Counted from the first letter of the stretch, positions 1-8,923 are shown. The stretch: DNA of 47,424 bases from Longimycelium tulufanense (GCF_014645795.1 NZ_BMMK01000040.1:1-47424); one strand, 5' to 3'. A program made the numbers and translations. The notes: generated by a model not told the origin, from the sequence alone.

Positions 1-484
1 CAGCCTGTCACCAGGTCACTGATCTCGTTCGATCACTGACCAGTTAGGACTTACTCGTCTAGCGGTGTTTGCCGGGCCTGCCAAGCGAAGCCAGCTATGC
101 CAGGTGTCTGCGCGCGACACTGGCCAGGACAACCGGACCGGCTACTGCCCGAACCGGTTCTGGGAGCACTGCACCTGGTCGGCCCTCGGCCAGGCTGCCA
201 TCACCAGGCGTACGAAAACCAAACACGTGAACCACACCTACGGACTGGCTGCCGCTCACCGCGCAGCCCAACCCACAGCGACCAAAGCACAACCAACCAG
301 CGAAGCCGAACTGCCCGGGGTGTGGTGGGTGGGATGTATGTGGTCGGTGGACGGGATAAGGGAAGGGAAAGGGGAGGGTGGGGGAGGGGAGGGGGGAGGC
401 CGCCGACGGCGATGAAAACCGCCCGCCCGGCAGCGCCCGTTGGACACTCCCTCGTTGTCGGGCCCGCCTGGCAGGGTCCAGCAC
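1..484. other. Left-end non-coding stretch
   Basis: I find no credible gene here. Open frames exist on both strands but their translations are Arg/Pro/Gly-rich and match no family I recognise. The one notable element is a guanine-rich homopurine tract at about 360-399, listed separately. Confidence 0.5.
360..399 (+). repeat. G-rich homopurine tract, possible G-quadruplex
   Basis: About 40 bases contain only G and A apart from a single T and the last base, with at least six runs of three or more guanines separated by one to three bases. This satisfies the usual G-quadruplex pattern. It lies about 85 bases upstream of the VOC protein start. A regulatory role is inference only. Confidence 0.5.
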
Positions 485-856
485 ATGATTGGACGTTGGC
501 AGGCAGTCGTGATCGACTGCCCGGATCCGGCGGCGTTGGCGAGCTTCTACGAACAGTTGTTGGGGATGCAGCGGATCGAGGAGGAGAACGACTGGGTGAT
601 GATCGGCAAGGCACCCGAGCAGCCCGGGATTGCGTTTCAACGCGTGCCCGCGCTGCGGGCGCCGCAGTGGCCCGACCCAGAGCATCCGCAGCAGATGCAC
701 ATCGACCTGCTGGTCGCGGACCTTGGCGAGGCGGAGCGGAAGGCACTGGCGCTGGGTGCGCACCGGCTCGAGGATGGCGGGGTCGAGGACGGCGTAGAGC
801 GGTTCCGGGTCTACGCGGATCCGGTCGGCCACCCGTTCTGTCTCGTGCGGGAGTGA
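485..856 (+). CDS. VOC (glyoxalase/bleomycin-resistance fold) family protein
   Basis: A 123-residue protein with the length and layout of a single-domain vicinal-oxygen-chelate protein. It opens with a beta strand and the typical DPAALASFYEQLLG helix (residues 13-26), has a central M-H-I-D-L segment and ends with a DPVGHPFCL strand. Related proteins bind a metal ion and act as isomerases, dioxygenases or resistance proteins; the substrate cannot be told from sequence. I chose the ATG at 485 because the VOC fold begins there; 15 in-frame upstream codons look non-coding. Upstream of parB, many relatives carry amidase or thioredoxin genes instead, so this neighbour may be lineage-specific. It converges on parB. 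Confidence 0.8.
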   Translation: MIGRWQAVVIDCPDPAALASFYEQLLGMQRIEEENDWVMIGKAPEQPGIAFQRVPALRAPQWPDPEHPQQMHIDLLVADLGEAERKALALGAHRLEDGGVEDGVERFRVYADPVGHPFCLVRE

Positions 857-1103
857 CTTGTCGACCGAGAGTGATTTGTCGACAAGATGACTTGGCGACC
901 TCGAAGCAAAGGTGACACGAGCGGGTCGGAAGCGGTCACCGGTCGCCCCATGACACGCAACGCCCTACGACCGCCGGTAGGCGCACGCCATCCAACCATC
1001 CACGACAGCACTCCTGGTCCTGCTCGCCGCGAAGGTCGACCTGATCAAGCTGTCCCGCCTCCGAACACGATCGTCACCGTGACGAAAGTGGGGCAGGTCA
1101 GGG

Positions 1104-2105
1104 TTACCCGAGATCGCGGGGCTGTTCGGCGCCCTCGGGCGCCATCAACTGAACGATGCGCTCAAGATCGTCTACGGAGCCGAATTCCACGACGATCTTG
1201 CCCTTGCGTCGGCCAAGTTCGACCTTCACCCGAGTGTCGAAGGTGTCGGACAGTCGGTCGGCGAGATCGGAGAGGCCGGGGTCCTGCGCGGCCCGGCGGG
1301 GCTGCTGCGGCTTCGGCTTGGCCGGACCGCTCCGCTTGGCAAGCACGACCGCCTCCTCGGTGGCACGCACCGAGAGCCCCTCGGCCACGATCCGGGCGGC
1401 CAGCTCCTCCTGGGTGCCTGGGTCGTCCAGGCCCAGCAGGGCGCGGGCGTGGCCGGCGGACAGCACGCCGGCAGCGACCCGCCGCTGGACGGGGAAGGGA
1501 AGCTTGAGGAGCCGGATGGTGTTCGTAATGACCGGGCGACTGCGGCCGATCCGGGCAGCGAGCTCCTCGTGGGTGACGTCGAACTCCTCGAGCAGCTGCT
1601 GGTACGCGGCCGCCTCCTCCAGCGGGTTGAGCTGGACGCGGTGGATGTTCTCCAGCAACGCGTCCCGGAGCAGGGCGTCGTCGTTGATCTGCCGGATGAT
1701 CGCGGGGATCGTGGTGAGCCCGGCCTGCTGGCTCGCCCGCCAGCGGCGCTCACCCATGATCAGCTCGAACCCGTCCCGCTCGGCCTCGCGCACCACGATC
1801 GGCTGCATCAGGCCGAACTCGCCGATCGAGTGCGCCAGCTCGGCCAGCGCCTCCTCGTCGAACACCTGGCGGGGCTGCTTCGGGTTGGGCCGGATCGAGT
1901 CGATCGGCACCTCCCGGTACACGGCGCCGTGCACCGGCCCCAGCTCGACCTCAACCTGGCCGTTCCCGGACGTGACGCGGTCCGGGGCCGGCAGGCCGGG
2001 GCCGCCCGGGCGGCCACCGAAGATCGCAGATCCGCCGTTGTTCGCCGGGCCGGTGGGGATGAGGGCGGCCAGGCCGCGGCCGAGTCCTCCCTTGCGCTCG
2101 TTCAT
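1104..2105 (-). CDS. parB: Chromosome-partitioning protein ParB
   Basis: A 333-residue ParB/Spo0J-family CTPase that binds parS sites near the origin and spreads to build the partition complex. After a Gly-rich N-terminus comes the ParB N-terminal domain starting near REVPIDSI. It contains the GERRWRAS nucleotide-binding motif and an arginine-containing ENIHR motif. A helix-turn-helix region follows ([16 protein letters not shown]), then a linker rich in basic residues and a C-terminal dimerisation domain. Its ATG overlaps the parA stop by four bases, so the two are translationally coupled. Its targets, nine palindromic parS-like sites, lie within 3.6 kb upstream. Confidence 0.97.
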   Translation of the reverse strand: MNERKGGLGRGLAALIPTGPANNGGSAIFGGRPGGPGLPAPDRVTSGNGQVEVELGPVHGAVYREVPIDSIRPNPKQPRQVFDEEALAELAHSIGEFGLMQPIVVREAERDGFELIMGERRWRASQQAGLTTIPAIIRQINDDALLRDALLENIHRVQLNPLEEAAAYQQLLEEFDVTHEELAARIGRSRPVITNTIRLLKLPFPVQRRVAAGVLSAGHARALLGLDDPGTQEELAARIVAEGLSVRATEEAVVLAKRSGPAKPKPQQPRRAAQDPGLSDLADRLSDTFDTRVKVELGRRKGKIVVEFGSVDDLERIVQLMAPEGAEQPRDLG

Positions 2106-3139
2106 GATGTCTCCTCCTGCGCGCCGCGCTGGGCGACCTCACGGGCCGCGTCCAGGTAGCTCATCGCACCCCTCGACCCGGGGTCGTAGGTCAGCACCGT
2201 CTGGCCGTAGCCGGGTGCCTCCGACACCTTCACGCTACGGGGGATGACGGTGCGCAGCACGAGGTCGCCGAAGTGGCCACGCACCTCACTGGTCACCTGG
2301 TCGGCGAGCTTGGTGCGCCCGTCGTACATCGTCAGCAGGATCGTGGAGATCATCAGCGCCGGGTTGAGGTGGCTCTGCACCAGCTCGATGTTGCGGAGCA
2401 GCTGGCTGAGGCCCTCCAGCGCGTAGTACTCGCACTGGATCGGGATGAGGACCTCCTGGGCCGCGACCATCGCGTTCACCGTGAGCAGGCCGAGCGAGGG
2501 CGGGCAGTCGATGAAGACGTAGTCCGCGTCGATCCGGTCCAGCACCTCGCCGGTGATGGCCTCCTTGAGCCGGGACTCCCGGGCCACCATCGACACCAGC
2601 TCGATCTCGGAGCCGGCCAGGTCGATCGTGGCCGGGACGCACAGCAGGTTCCTGGACTGGTTGCTGACCGCCGCGGCATCGGCCAGGGACAGCTCGCCGA
2701 GCAGCACCTCGTACACCGAGGGGGTGCCGGAGCGGTGTTCGACGCCGAGGGCGGTGCTGGCGTTGCCCTGCGGGTCGAGGTCGATGACGAGCGTCCGGAG
2801 GCCGTGCAGGGCGAGGGCCGCGGCGAGGTTGACCGTGGTCGTGGTCTTACCCACGCCCCCCTTCTGGTTCGCGACCGTCATGACCCGGCGCCGCAGCGGG
2901 CGGGGCAGCCGCAGCGACTCGGGGTGCAGGACACGGGTTGCCCGCTCGGCTTCCTCGGCGATCGGCGTCCACACGGAGCTCTCCTCGGGGGTCTGCTGGG
3001 GGCTGTGCTGAGAGGTCGGGAACAGCACGTCGGCGGCCGCGCCGGCGGTGCCGTCGGGGTACGGGGCCGGCGGTGTTTCACGTGAAACGTGCGCCGCCTC
3101 GGTCTGGGGCTGCGACTGCGACTCCCGGTACACGGTCAC
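2102..3139 (-). CDS. parA: Chromosome-partitioning ATPase ParA (Soj)
   Basis: A 345-residue Walker-type ATPase that binds DNA non-specifically and moves the ParB-parS complex. The deviant Walker A motif [10 protein letters not shown] is at residues 93-102, followed by [10 protein letters not shown] (Walker A' region) and the FIDCPPSLG Walker B region. The first 85 or so residues are a poorly conserved, probably disordered extension, typical of actinobacterial ParA. A perfect parS site is embedded in this extension and is read as VSRET at residues 18-22. The GTG start overlaps the rsmG stop (GTGA), placing rsmG, parA and parB in one operon. Confidence 0.97.
   Translation of the reverse strand: MTVYRESQSQPQTEAAHVSRETPPAPYPDGTAGAAADVLFPTSQHSPQQTPEESSVWTPIAEEAERATRVLHPESLRLPRPLRRRVMTVANQKGGVGKTTTTVNLAAALALHGLRTLVIDLDPQGNASTALGVEHRSGTPSVYEVLLGELSLADAAAVSNQSRNLLCVPATIDLAGSEIELVSMVARESRLKEAITGEVLDRIDADYVFIDCPPSLGLLTVNAMVAAQEVLIPIQCEYYALEGLSQLLRNIELVQSHLNPALMISTILLTMYDGRTKLADQVTSEVRGHFGDLVLRTVIPRSVKVSEAPGYGQTVLTYDPGSRGAMSYLDAAREVAQRGAQEETS
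3075..3088. promoter_or_regulatory. parS site, perfect (inside parA)
   Basis: The 14-bp palindrome GTTTCACGTGAAAC is the classical ParB-binding parS consensus. It lies in the 5' coding part of parA. Confidence 0.95.
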
Positions 3140-3840
3140 CGATCCTTCCGTCTCCGCCTTCCGCCGTCACGGTCCGACGTGCCCGCACCGCGCTCGATCA
3201 CCACGACGGTGGTAGGGGCGTCGAGCACGCCGCCACCGCAGGACACGATCTCCGAGCGGACGCCACCGGCCGCGCTCACCGCCGCGGCGTCCCGGGTCAG
3301 CTCCTCGGCGGCGCTGGCGCCCTTGAGGGCGAGCAGCCGACCGCCGGGTCGGACGAGGGGGAGGGACCACTGGGCGAGCCGGGCCAGCGGGGCCACCGCC
3401 CGCGCCGTGGCGGCGTCGCTTCCGGCCAGCCGCTCCCGCACCACGCCCTCCTCGGCCCGCCCCCGCACGATGGACATCGCGAGGCCGAGCTCCCACGCGA
3501 CGTCCTCCAGCCAGGCCACCCGGCGGGCCATCGGCTCCAGCAGGACCACCTCGAGGTCGGGTCGGGCGATGGCCAACGGGATGCCGGGCAAGCCCGCTCC
3601 AGAGCCTACGTCCACGACCCGCCAACCCTCGGGAAGCAACTCCGAGACGACGGCGGAGTTCAGCACATGGCGGTCCCAGATCCGCTCCACCTCGCGGGGG
3701 CCGATGAGGCCGCGGACCACGCCGTGCTCGGCCAGCAACCGGGCGTACCGGACGGCCAGCGGCAGCCGGAGGCCGAACACCCGCTCGGCCACGGGCGGGG
3801 GCTGGATCGGATCTCTGGCCGGCTCGCTCACTTCGTCCAC
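3136..3840 (-). CDS. rsmG: 16S rRNA (guanine-527-N7) methyltransferase RsmG (GidB)
   Basis: A SAM-dependent methyltransferase of about 234 residues that makes m7G527 in 16S rRNA; its loss gives low-level streptomycin resistance in related bacteria. The Rossmann motif VVDVGSGAGLPGIPLA, the EPMARRVAWLE segment and the ATARAVAPL motif are all present. The frame stays open far upstream, to 4587, but that part is Arg/Pro-rich and runs through parS sites, so it is not credible coding sequence. GTG codons at 3852, 3840 and 3831 are all possible starts and none has a strong ribosome-binding site; I use 3840. The stop overlaps the parA start. Confidence 0.9.
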   Translation of the reverse strand: MDEVSEPARDPIQPPPVAERVFGLRLPLAVRYARLLAEHGVVRGLIGPREVERIWDRHVLNSAVVSELLPEGWRVVDVGSGAGLPGIPLAIARPDLEVVLLEPMARRVAWLEDVAWELGLAMSIVRGRAEEGVVRERLAGSDAATARAVAPLARLAQWSLPLVRPGGRLLALKGASAAEELTRDAAAVSAAGGVRSEIVSCGGGVLDAPTTVVVIERGAGTSDRDGGRRRRKDR

Positions 3841-3845
3841 CCCGT

Positions 3846-3859
3846 GTTTCACGTGAAAC
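3846..3859. promoter_or_regulatory. parS site, perfect (at rsmG 5' end)
   Basis: Exact GTTTCACGTGAAAC palindrome at the start of rsmG. One candidate rsmG start codon (GTG at 3852) lies inside it, so ParB bound here could affect transcription of the rsmG-parA-parB operon; that effect is inference. Confidence 0.95.
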
Positions 3860-3880
3860 GTCAGGGCCCCGACCGGTGGC

Positions 3881-3894
3881 GTTTCACGTGAAAC
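3881..3894. promoter_or_regulatory. parS site, perfect
   Basis: Exact GTTTCACGTGAAAC palindrome, 35 bases from the preceding parS site, just upstream of rsmG. Confidence 0.95.
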
Positions 3895-4001
3895 ACCGCC
3901 CGGAGGGGCGCCGTCGGATCTCGGGCACCATGCCTCCGCCGCGGGCACCACCCCGCGCCCGAGCCACCGGCGGAGCGGCTCTCCCCGGGGCCTCGCCGCC
4001 T

Positions 4002-4015
4002 GTTTCACGTGAAAC
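4002..4015. promoter_or_regulatory. parS site, perfect
   Basis: Exact GTTTCACGTGAAAC palindrome in the rsmG-jag spacer. Confidence 0.95.
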
Positions 4016-4525
4016 CACGGCGCCCCGGGCCCGTGCAGAAGAATGCCAGGCGAGGCGAACCGGCCGGCCTCCAACCCCACGTATCCGGCCGCCACGGGCC
4101 ACCCCGCGGCCTCCCGAACCCTTTCCGAGGCCGGCGCTCGCACGCCTGCTCCAAGGCCAGAAGCGGGCGCCGGACCGGACCCCTGGGTGGCCGGCGGGCG
4201 GCCCGGTCGGCAGGGCAGCAGCCCGCGCCTGCCCCACCAAGCCCGCTCAGCGGTGGGAGCAGATTGGTCCGCCGGCCTGGCAACCGGACCGGCATCGGCC
4301 CCCGCCTCGCCGGCGGGAGCCCGGCACCGCGGCGACCCCGCGGGGCTCAGCCGGCGGCCGTATCCCGTGCGTGGGCGACCGCTCGCCGACCATCCGAAGC
4401 CCCGGAGGACCTCACTGGCTCTCCAAGGACAGCGAGCCACCCCCGCTGCCGATGGACAGCGCCGTACCGTCTCACGGCCGGGGAACGGGCCTGTCAGCTC
4501 CACCTCGCCCGGTCGTTGCGGCCCC

Positions 4526-4539
4526 GTTTCACGTGAAAC
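4526..4539. promoter_or_regulatory. parS site, perfect
   Basis: Exact GTTTCACGTGAAAC palindrome, followed four bases later by a one-mismatch copy. Confidence 0.95.
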
Positions 4540-4543
4540 AGCG

Positions 4544-4557
4544 GTTGCACGTGAAAC
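4544..4557. promoter_or_regulatory. parS-like site, one mismatch
   Basis: GTTGCACGTGAAAC differs from the parS consensus at one base in the left arm. It forms a tight pair with the perfect site at 4526-4539. Confidence 0.8.
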
Positions 4558-4733
4558 ACGGCGCCAGCCTCCGCAGGCGAGCACCAACGCCGCAGCATCG
4601 CATAGGGGCAGGAGAACCCGGTGACCCCTTCCGGCACCCGAGAGCCGGGGCTCACGAACTCAGGAGCAGGGCTTGAGGGGAGGACTCTCAGCGGTAGCAG
4701 CGTCTCCACTCAGCGCCCACACCGGGTCTGAGG

Positions 4734-4830
4734 CCGGATCAGCGCGCCCTCCAGCTCCCGGATGTTGCGTTCGATCCGCGCCGCGATGAACTCCAGCACC
4801 TCGGCCGGCACCGGCAGCTGGTCCTGGGCC
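4734..4830 (-). pseudogene. dnaA fragment A (inverted 97-bp copy)
   Basis: On the minus strand these 97 bases match dnaA positions 10682-10778 with a single visible difference (a synonymous GAG to GAA change). They translate as [20 protein letters not shown] and continue through [12 protein letters not shown] in the same frame, the end of the DnaA AAA+ module. Similarity stops abruptly on both sides. It is far too short to be a functional gene. The near-identity implies either a recent duplication or continuing gene conversion with dnaA about 6 kb away. Confidence 0.9.
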
Positions 4831-4961
4831 CCCTGAAGAGCCGTCCGGGGCACAAGCCGACCACGTTGCGGCAGACCGGGACGCTGTCCCACGGAGAGAG
4901 GCTGGCCCATCACGCAGCCGGACTCACCCGACCCGCCGTCCGCTCTGCCCAGCGATCCCGT

Positions 4962-4975
4962 GTTTCACGTGGAAC
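4962..4975. promoter_or_regulatory. parS-like site, one mismatch
   Basis: GTTTCACGTGGAAC differs from the parS consensus at one base in the right arm. It lies between the two dnaA fragments. Confidence 0.8.
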
Positions 4976-5286
4976 CTCGGCTTCTCGGCGAAGGGGCGTC
5001 GGCGCCCAAACGGCAGTGGAGCCGAACCCGGCGCCGATCCGGGGCACGGGCCGCTCGTCCAGAGCAGGCAGGGCGGTGAATCCCCATCCCCGGCCCTGCC
5101 GCCACTCCTCGTGGGAGCCGGGGCAGCCTTACCTGCCCGAACCGTGGAGGCAGCGCTTCGCGCAGGGGACCTGGGTAGTGACTGGCTCGACCCTGAGTGT
5201 GTTGGAACGCGAGCCGTGAATGGCATCCCTGCCCGTTGGTCGCGGCGCGGGCCACCGACGGTCGAGTTCGAGCGGTCAATCGGGTC

Positions 5287-5324
5287 GGGTCACCGCGTTC
5301 GCCTCGCTCAACCGGCAGCCGGTG
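5287..5324 (+). pseudogene. dnaA fragment B (38-bp copy, direct orientation)
   Basis: These 38 bases match dnaA positions 10777-10814 with one difference and translate as [13 protein letters not shown], the start of the DNA-binding domain. In dnaA this segment begins exactly where fragment A ends, yet here it lies 457 bp away and in the opposite orientation. That arrangement points to one duplicated piece of dnaA later split by an inversion or template switch. Confidence 0.85.
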
Positions 5325-5402
5325 CCGGGATGGCGCGCGACAGCCGCCGAGCCGGATGGGTCCAGCGCCAGGCCAGAACCAGCTACCCGCTCTGCCCGCG
5401 TG

Positions 5403-5416
5403 GTTCCACGTGAAAC
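5403..5416. promoter_or_regulatory. parS-like site, one mismatch
   Basis: GTTCCACGTGAAAC differs from the parS consensus at one base in the left arm; about 80 bases past dnaA fragment B. Confidence 0.8.
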
Positions 5417-5659
5417 GGTGGGTTCAGGCGCAGTCGTGCGGGCGAGCGGAGCGGCGCCCAGGCAAGGAAGGCAGCCCGACCGCTATGAGAACACCGATGC
5501 GAGCCTCAGAGTCCTATCCAGCAACGCCCCGGATCCGCGAGCAACCCGATCAACGCATCCGACCCGCCTCTCCAACTCGAACGGGCCGGGCGGACACTTG
5601 CGACAAATGTGGAACGGCAGTCCCACTGCCCAGGCCCCGCTAGCGGTACCCGACTTGAT

Positions 5660-5673
5660 GTTTCACGTGAAAC
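5660..5673. promoter_or_regulatory. parS site, perfect
   Basis: Exact GTTTCACGTGAAAC palindrome, the last of the array toward dnaA. I saw no further copies in the rest of the window. Confidence 0.95.
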
Positions 5674-6556
5674 TCCGGCTGCGTCCCAGCCCCCAGGCTG
5701 CCGTGATCCGCCCGCCCGACACACCGAGCCCTGGGGCCGCCGAGCCTCAACGACACGAGCACGCACCACCACCGGGAGAGGAACATCGGACTTCGGGAGA
5801 GACGTCGACGGCTCTCTGAACCGACCTCATCCAGCGCCACACCCCACAGGGTCGGCTGTTGATACCTCGATGCGCGAACTGTGCTGGCGTCTCGAGTCGC
5901 GTTCAGTTCTCACCGCGTGCCGGCACAACGCTTCGAGATCTCGGAGCCAACCAAGAGTGGATGGGCCACGCTCGGCATGGACGGGGCGTCAAGACCGAGC
6001 GGCCGCGCCTGGCCAGGACTCGGCTATCCCAACCTCACGAAGGCAGGTGCTGGGAAAACCCGGCGCTGCGAGCCACAAACCCTTGCTCCCGTTGAGAGAC
6101 GCGCGCTGACCTGTAGCCGGCCTCGACCAGCTCGCGACGCCGTTCCCGGGCAGCGACAGTTTGCTCAGCGCGCCAGCGGAAGGCGCCGGGTCACCTACGG
6201 AGACACTCCTCACCGCGCCAAACCGGGTCACCTACGGGCGAGCTCTAGCCACCCCGCAAGGCCCACGGCAACCCGGAGCCCCAGCGCCAGCCCCTCCGCA
6301 TCCGGATCGACCCGCTCGGCGAGATGCTCCGCCACACGTCCTCAGCTCGAACCAACCCGGCCAGTCGCCCGCCACCCACGATCATCGGTGCCAACCGCTT
6401 TCCGGCTCCTCAGCCGAGCCACGCCCCTCACGCTCCCCCGAACACGGGGGCCACCAAGACATTGGGATCAGCAACCCACACCCAGACCACCGCCCAACGC
6501 GACGCGGCCCCATGACCGCACCGCAGTCACGGGGCCGCTCGAAAAGGCCGTGGAAG

Positions 6557-7093
6557 TCAGTCGGTCTTGAAGACCACCACGCGCCGGCTGGGCTCCTCGC
6601 CCTCGCTCTCGCTGTGCACGCCGCTGATCGCCGCGACGGCATCGTGCACCACCTTGCGCTCGAATGGCGTCATCGGCTGCAGCCGCGCCGGCTTACCACT
6701 CGCGAGCACCTTCTCCGCGGTGGCCTTGCCCAGCTCGGCCAGCTCCCGCCGGCGGTCGGCCCGCCAGCCGGCGATGTCCAGCATCAGCCGGCTGCGCACC
6801 CCGGTCTCCTGCTGCACCGCGAGCCTGGTCAGCTCCTGCAACGCCTCCAGCGTCTCGCCGCGCCGGCCGACCAGCTTGTCCAGGTCCTCGCCGCCGTCGA
6901 TGCTCACCACGGCCCGCCCGGCCTCCACGTCGAGGTCGATGTCCCCGTCGTAGTCGAGCAGGTCGAGCAGGCGCTCCAGGTAGTCCCCGGCGATGTCGCC
7001 CTCCCGGACCAGGAGCTCCTCGAGCTCGGCCGGGGAGGTGGCCCCGGCGTTCGTCTCCCGGTCGGCACCGGACGCCTGCAACGTCTCCGACAC
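6557..7093 (-). CDS. jag: Jag/KhpB-type RNA-binding protein (KH-R3H)
   Basis: A 178-residue SpoIIIJ-associated protein. It has an acidic N-terminal helical region, a KH-like segment (DLDVEAGRAVVSIDGGEDLDK, then LVGRRGETLEALQEL) and a C-terminal R3H domain (LQPMTPFERKVVHDAVAA). The family binds RNA, is linked to cell elongation and division, and travels with yidC. The GTG at 7093 is chosen because an AGGAGAG ribosome-binding site precedes it and the conserved length fits; in-frame upstream codons look like shadow sequence. It follows yidC on the same strand after 61 bases. Confidence 0.93.
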   Translation of the reverse strand: MSETLQASGADRETNAGATSPAELEELLVREGDIAGDYLERLLDLLDYDGDIDLDVEAGRAVVSIDGGEDLDKLVGRRGETLEALQELTRLAVQQETGVRSRLMLDIAGWRADRRRELAELGKATAEKVLASGKPARLQPMTPFERKVVHDAVAAISGVHSESEGEEPSRRVVVFKTD

Positions 7094-7154
7094 GGTCTCT
7101 CCTCTCGGGGTCCGCCGCGTCCCGGGATTGGCCGCGGGCCGCGGACCGTTGGAC

Positions 7155-8156
7155 TCAGCGGCGCTTGCGCGCCTGCTTCTGCTTCTGCTGCTTCTTGGGA
7201 TGCGTCCGGTCCGGGGCCGTGCCGGACGTCCCGCTCGCCTCGCCGGGCGCGGTACCGGCCGTCGCCCGGTCCGTCGCGCCGCTCTCCGCGGGCCGCCGCG
7301 CGCCCTTGGGCCGCACCGGCTTCTGCCCGGGCCGCGGGGCCAGCGACTGCCGCTGCGCGGTCGTGGTCTCCTTCTTCTCCGCCTCTTCCCGGTCGATCTT
7401 GTGGTACACGACGTACTGCTGGCCCAGCGTCCAGATGTTGTTGGACAGCCAGTAGAGCAGGATCGCGATCGGGAAGAACGGGCCACCGGCGAGCACACCG
7501 ATCGGGAACAGGTACAGCGTGACCTTGTTCATGATGGCGGTCTGCGGGTTCGACGCCGCCGCCTCGGTCTGCCGCGCCACCGAGTGCCGGGCCGTGAAGT
7601 GGGTGGCGAAGCTGGCGATGATCATCAGCGGGATCGCCACGAAGATGACGTCCATCCGCTCGACCCCGAAGTCGGCCAGTTCCTTGGCCGGCATCGTCAT
7701 GAACGTCGAGAGCTTCGCACCGAAGATCGTGGCGTCGTTGAACGACACGATCTCACTGCGGCCGAAGACGTAGTTCTCGCCCTTCCACGGCTGGAACTCG
7801 CGCAGCACGTGGAAGAGACCGATGAAGACCGGGATCTGCACCAACGCCGGGAGGCAGCCGCCGAGTGGGTTGACGCCGTGCTCGGACTGGAGCTTCTGCA
7901 TCTCCTGCGCGAGCTTCTGGCGGTCGCTGCCGTACTTCTCCTGCAGCTTCTTGATCTGCGGAGCGAACTCCTGCATCTTCCGCATGGAGCGGACCTGGTG
8001 CACGAACGGCTTGAACAGCAGTGCCCGCAGGGTGAAGACCAGGAAGACCACCGACAGTGCCCAGGCGAAGCCGTTGGACGGCCCGAGCACGAAGCCGAAA
8101 ACCTTGTGCCAGAACCACATGATGGCTGACACGGGGTAGTAGATGAAGTTCAGCAC
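7155..8156 (-). CDS. yidC: Membrane protein insertase YidC (Oxa1 family)
   Basis: A 333-residue insertase that works alone or with SecYEG to place membrane proteins. It starts with NFIYYPVSAIMWFWHKVFGF (first membrane helix), then has the PF60KD/Oxa1-type core with GGCLPALVQIPVFIGLF and further helices around PLMIIASFATHFTA and FFPIAILLYWLSNNIW. It ends with a long Lys/Arg/Gln-rich tail, usual in Gram-positive YidC for ribosome contact. The GTG at 8156 follows a GAGGAG site at good spacing. The yidD stop lies four bases upstream. Confidence 0.96.
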   Translation of the reverse strand: MLNFIYYPVSAIMWFWHKVFGFVLGPSNGFAWALSVVFLVFTLRALLFKPFVHQVRSMRKMQEFAPQIKKLQEKYGSDRQKLAQEMQKLQSEHGVNPLGGCLPALVQIPVFIGLFHVLREFQPWKGENYVFGRSEIVSFNDATIFGAKLSTFMTMPAKELADFGVERMDVIFVAIPLMIIASFATHFTARHSVARQTEAAASNPQTAIMNKVTLYLFPIGVLAGGPFFPIAILLYWLSNNIWTLGQQYVVYHKIDREEAEKKETTTAQRQSLAPRPGQKPVRPKGARRPAESGATDRATAGTAPGEASGTSGTAPDRTHPKKQQKQKQARKRR

Positions 8157-8160
8157 AGAC

Positions 8161-8472
8161 CTACTCCTCGGCAGGGATGTGGTGGGACCGGTCGGAGCCC
8201 GCACCGGGCCCCGGCTCGGCGGGTCCGCCCCGCCGTGGTGGTACCGGGTCCAGACCTCCAGGGTGCCAGGGCCCACAGCGCAGCAACCGGCGCAGGGTCA
8301 GCCAGCAGCCCCGCAGCGCCCCATGCGTGCTCAACGCCTCGACCGCGTACGTGCTGCAACTGGGGTAGAAGCGGCACGTGGGCGGGAGGTAGGGGGAGAT
8401 CCACCGCCGGTAGAACCGGATCGGTAGCAACAGGAGCCGGGCCAGCGGGCCGGGTCGGGTCGCCGTGCTCAT
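8161..8472 (-). CDS. yidD: Membrane protein insertion efficiency factor YidD
   Basis: A 103-residue small membrane-associated protein that assists YidC-dependent insertion. It shows the family signature [20 protein letters not shown] with the paired cysteines, then [11 protein letters not shown] and the [14 protein letters not shown] end motif. The ATG overlaps the rnpA stop (ATGA), so the two are coupled. The C-terminus is a short disordered tail. Confidence 0.95.
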   Translation of the reverse strand: MSTATRPGPLARLLLLPIRFYRRWISPYLPPTCRFYPSCSTYAVEALSTHGALRGCWLTLRRLLRCGPWHPGGLDPVPPRRGGPAEPGPGAGSDRSHHIPAEE

Positions 8473-8909
8473 GCCGCACCCGCAGCGCCGCCCCGGGTGC
8501 CGTCCGGGAGCAGCCGCAACCGGCGCAACGCCGCATCGACGTCCGCGGCCAGCTCGGCGCTGCTCGCGTCGGCCGCGGGCGGCAACGCCCGCACGACCAG
8601 CATCGTGCCGGGCGGCAACATCGCCAGCCGCGTGCGCAGCACGTGCCGCAACCGGCGCAGCACACGGTGCCGCACCACGGCTTTGCCCACGGCCTTGCTC
8701 ACGACGAAACCCACCCGGGTCGGCTGGACGCCGTCCCGGGTGGGCGATGTCCCGGTGTCCCGCCCCGTGTCCCGCTCGCCGGGCCCGGGCCGCCTGCCCG
8801 GCGCCGGCAACGCGTGCACGACGAGCCGGGGCCGCCCGGCCCGCCGGCCGCGGCGGACCACCAGTGCGAAGTCCTGGCTGCCGGTCAGCCGGGCGGCCGC
8901 GGGAAGCAC
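8469..8909 (-). CDS. rnpA: Ribonuclease P protein component
   Basis: The 146-residue protein subunit of RNase P, which helps the catalytic RNA trim tRNA 5' ends. It begins [20 protein letters not shown] and carries the RNA-binding region [19 protein letters not shown], where an RHR form of the RNR signature is seen, as in other Actinobacteria. An internal Pro/Gly/Asp-rich insert near residues 35-55 makes it longer than the 110-130 residues usual for the family. The GTG at 8909 is chosen by alignment to the family start. rpmH ends 14 bases upstream. Confidence 0.93.
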   Translation of the reverse strand: MLPAAARLTGSQDFALVVRRGRRAGRPRLVVHALPAPGRRPGPGERDTGRDTGTSPTRDGVQPTRVGFVVSKAVGKAVVRHRVLRRLRHVLRTRLAMLPPGTMLVVRALPPAADASSAELAADVDAALRRLRLLPDGTRGGAAGAA

Positions 8910-8923
8910 GGCGCGGTCGGGTG

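Larger units (their letters stand above)
3895..6556. other. 2.66-kb rsmG-jag spacer with parS array and gene relics
   Basis: No convincing gene is present. Long open frames occur on both strands, but their products are Arg/Pro/Gly/Ala-rich, share no family motifs and are shadows of GC-rich DNA. What can be supported is six parS-type palindromes (4002-5673) and two short, nearly identical fragments of dnaA (4734-4830 and 5287-5324). In most relatives rsmG and jag are close neighbours, so this spacer looks like an expanded centromere region built from degraded sequence. Confidence 0.75.

Noticed and set aside
3895..4587. In-frame extension of rsmG giving a 483-residue protein
   Set aside because: The added part is Arg/Pro/Gly-rich, shares nothing with RsmG and reads through several parS sites. 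High-GC DNA keeps such frames open by chance.
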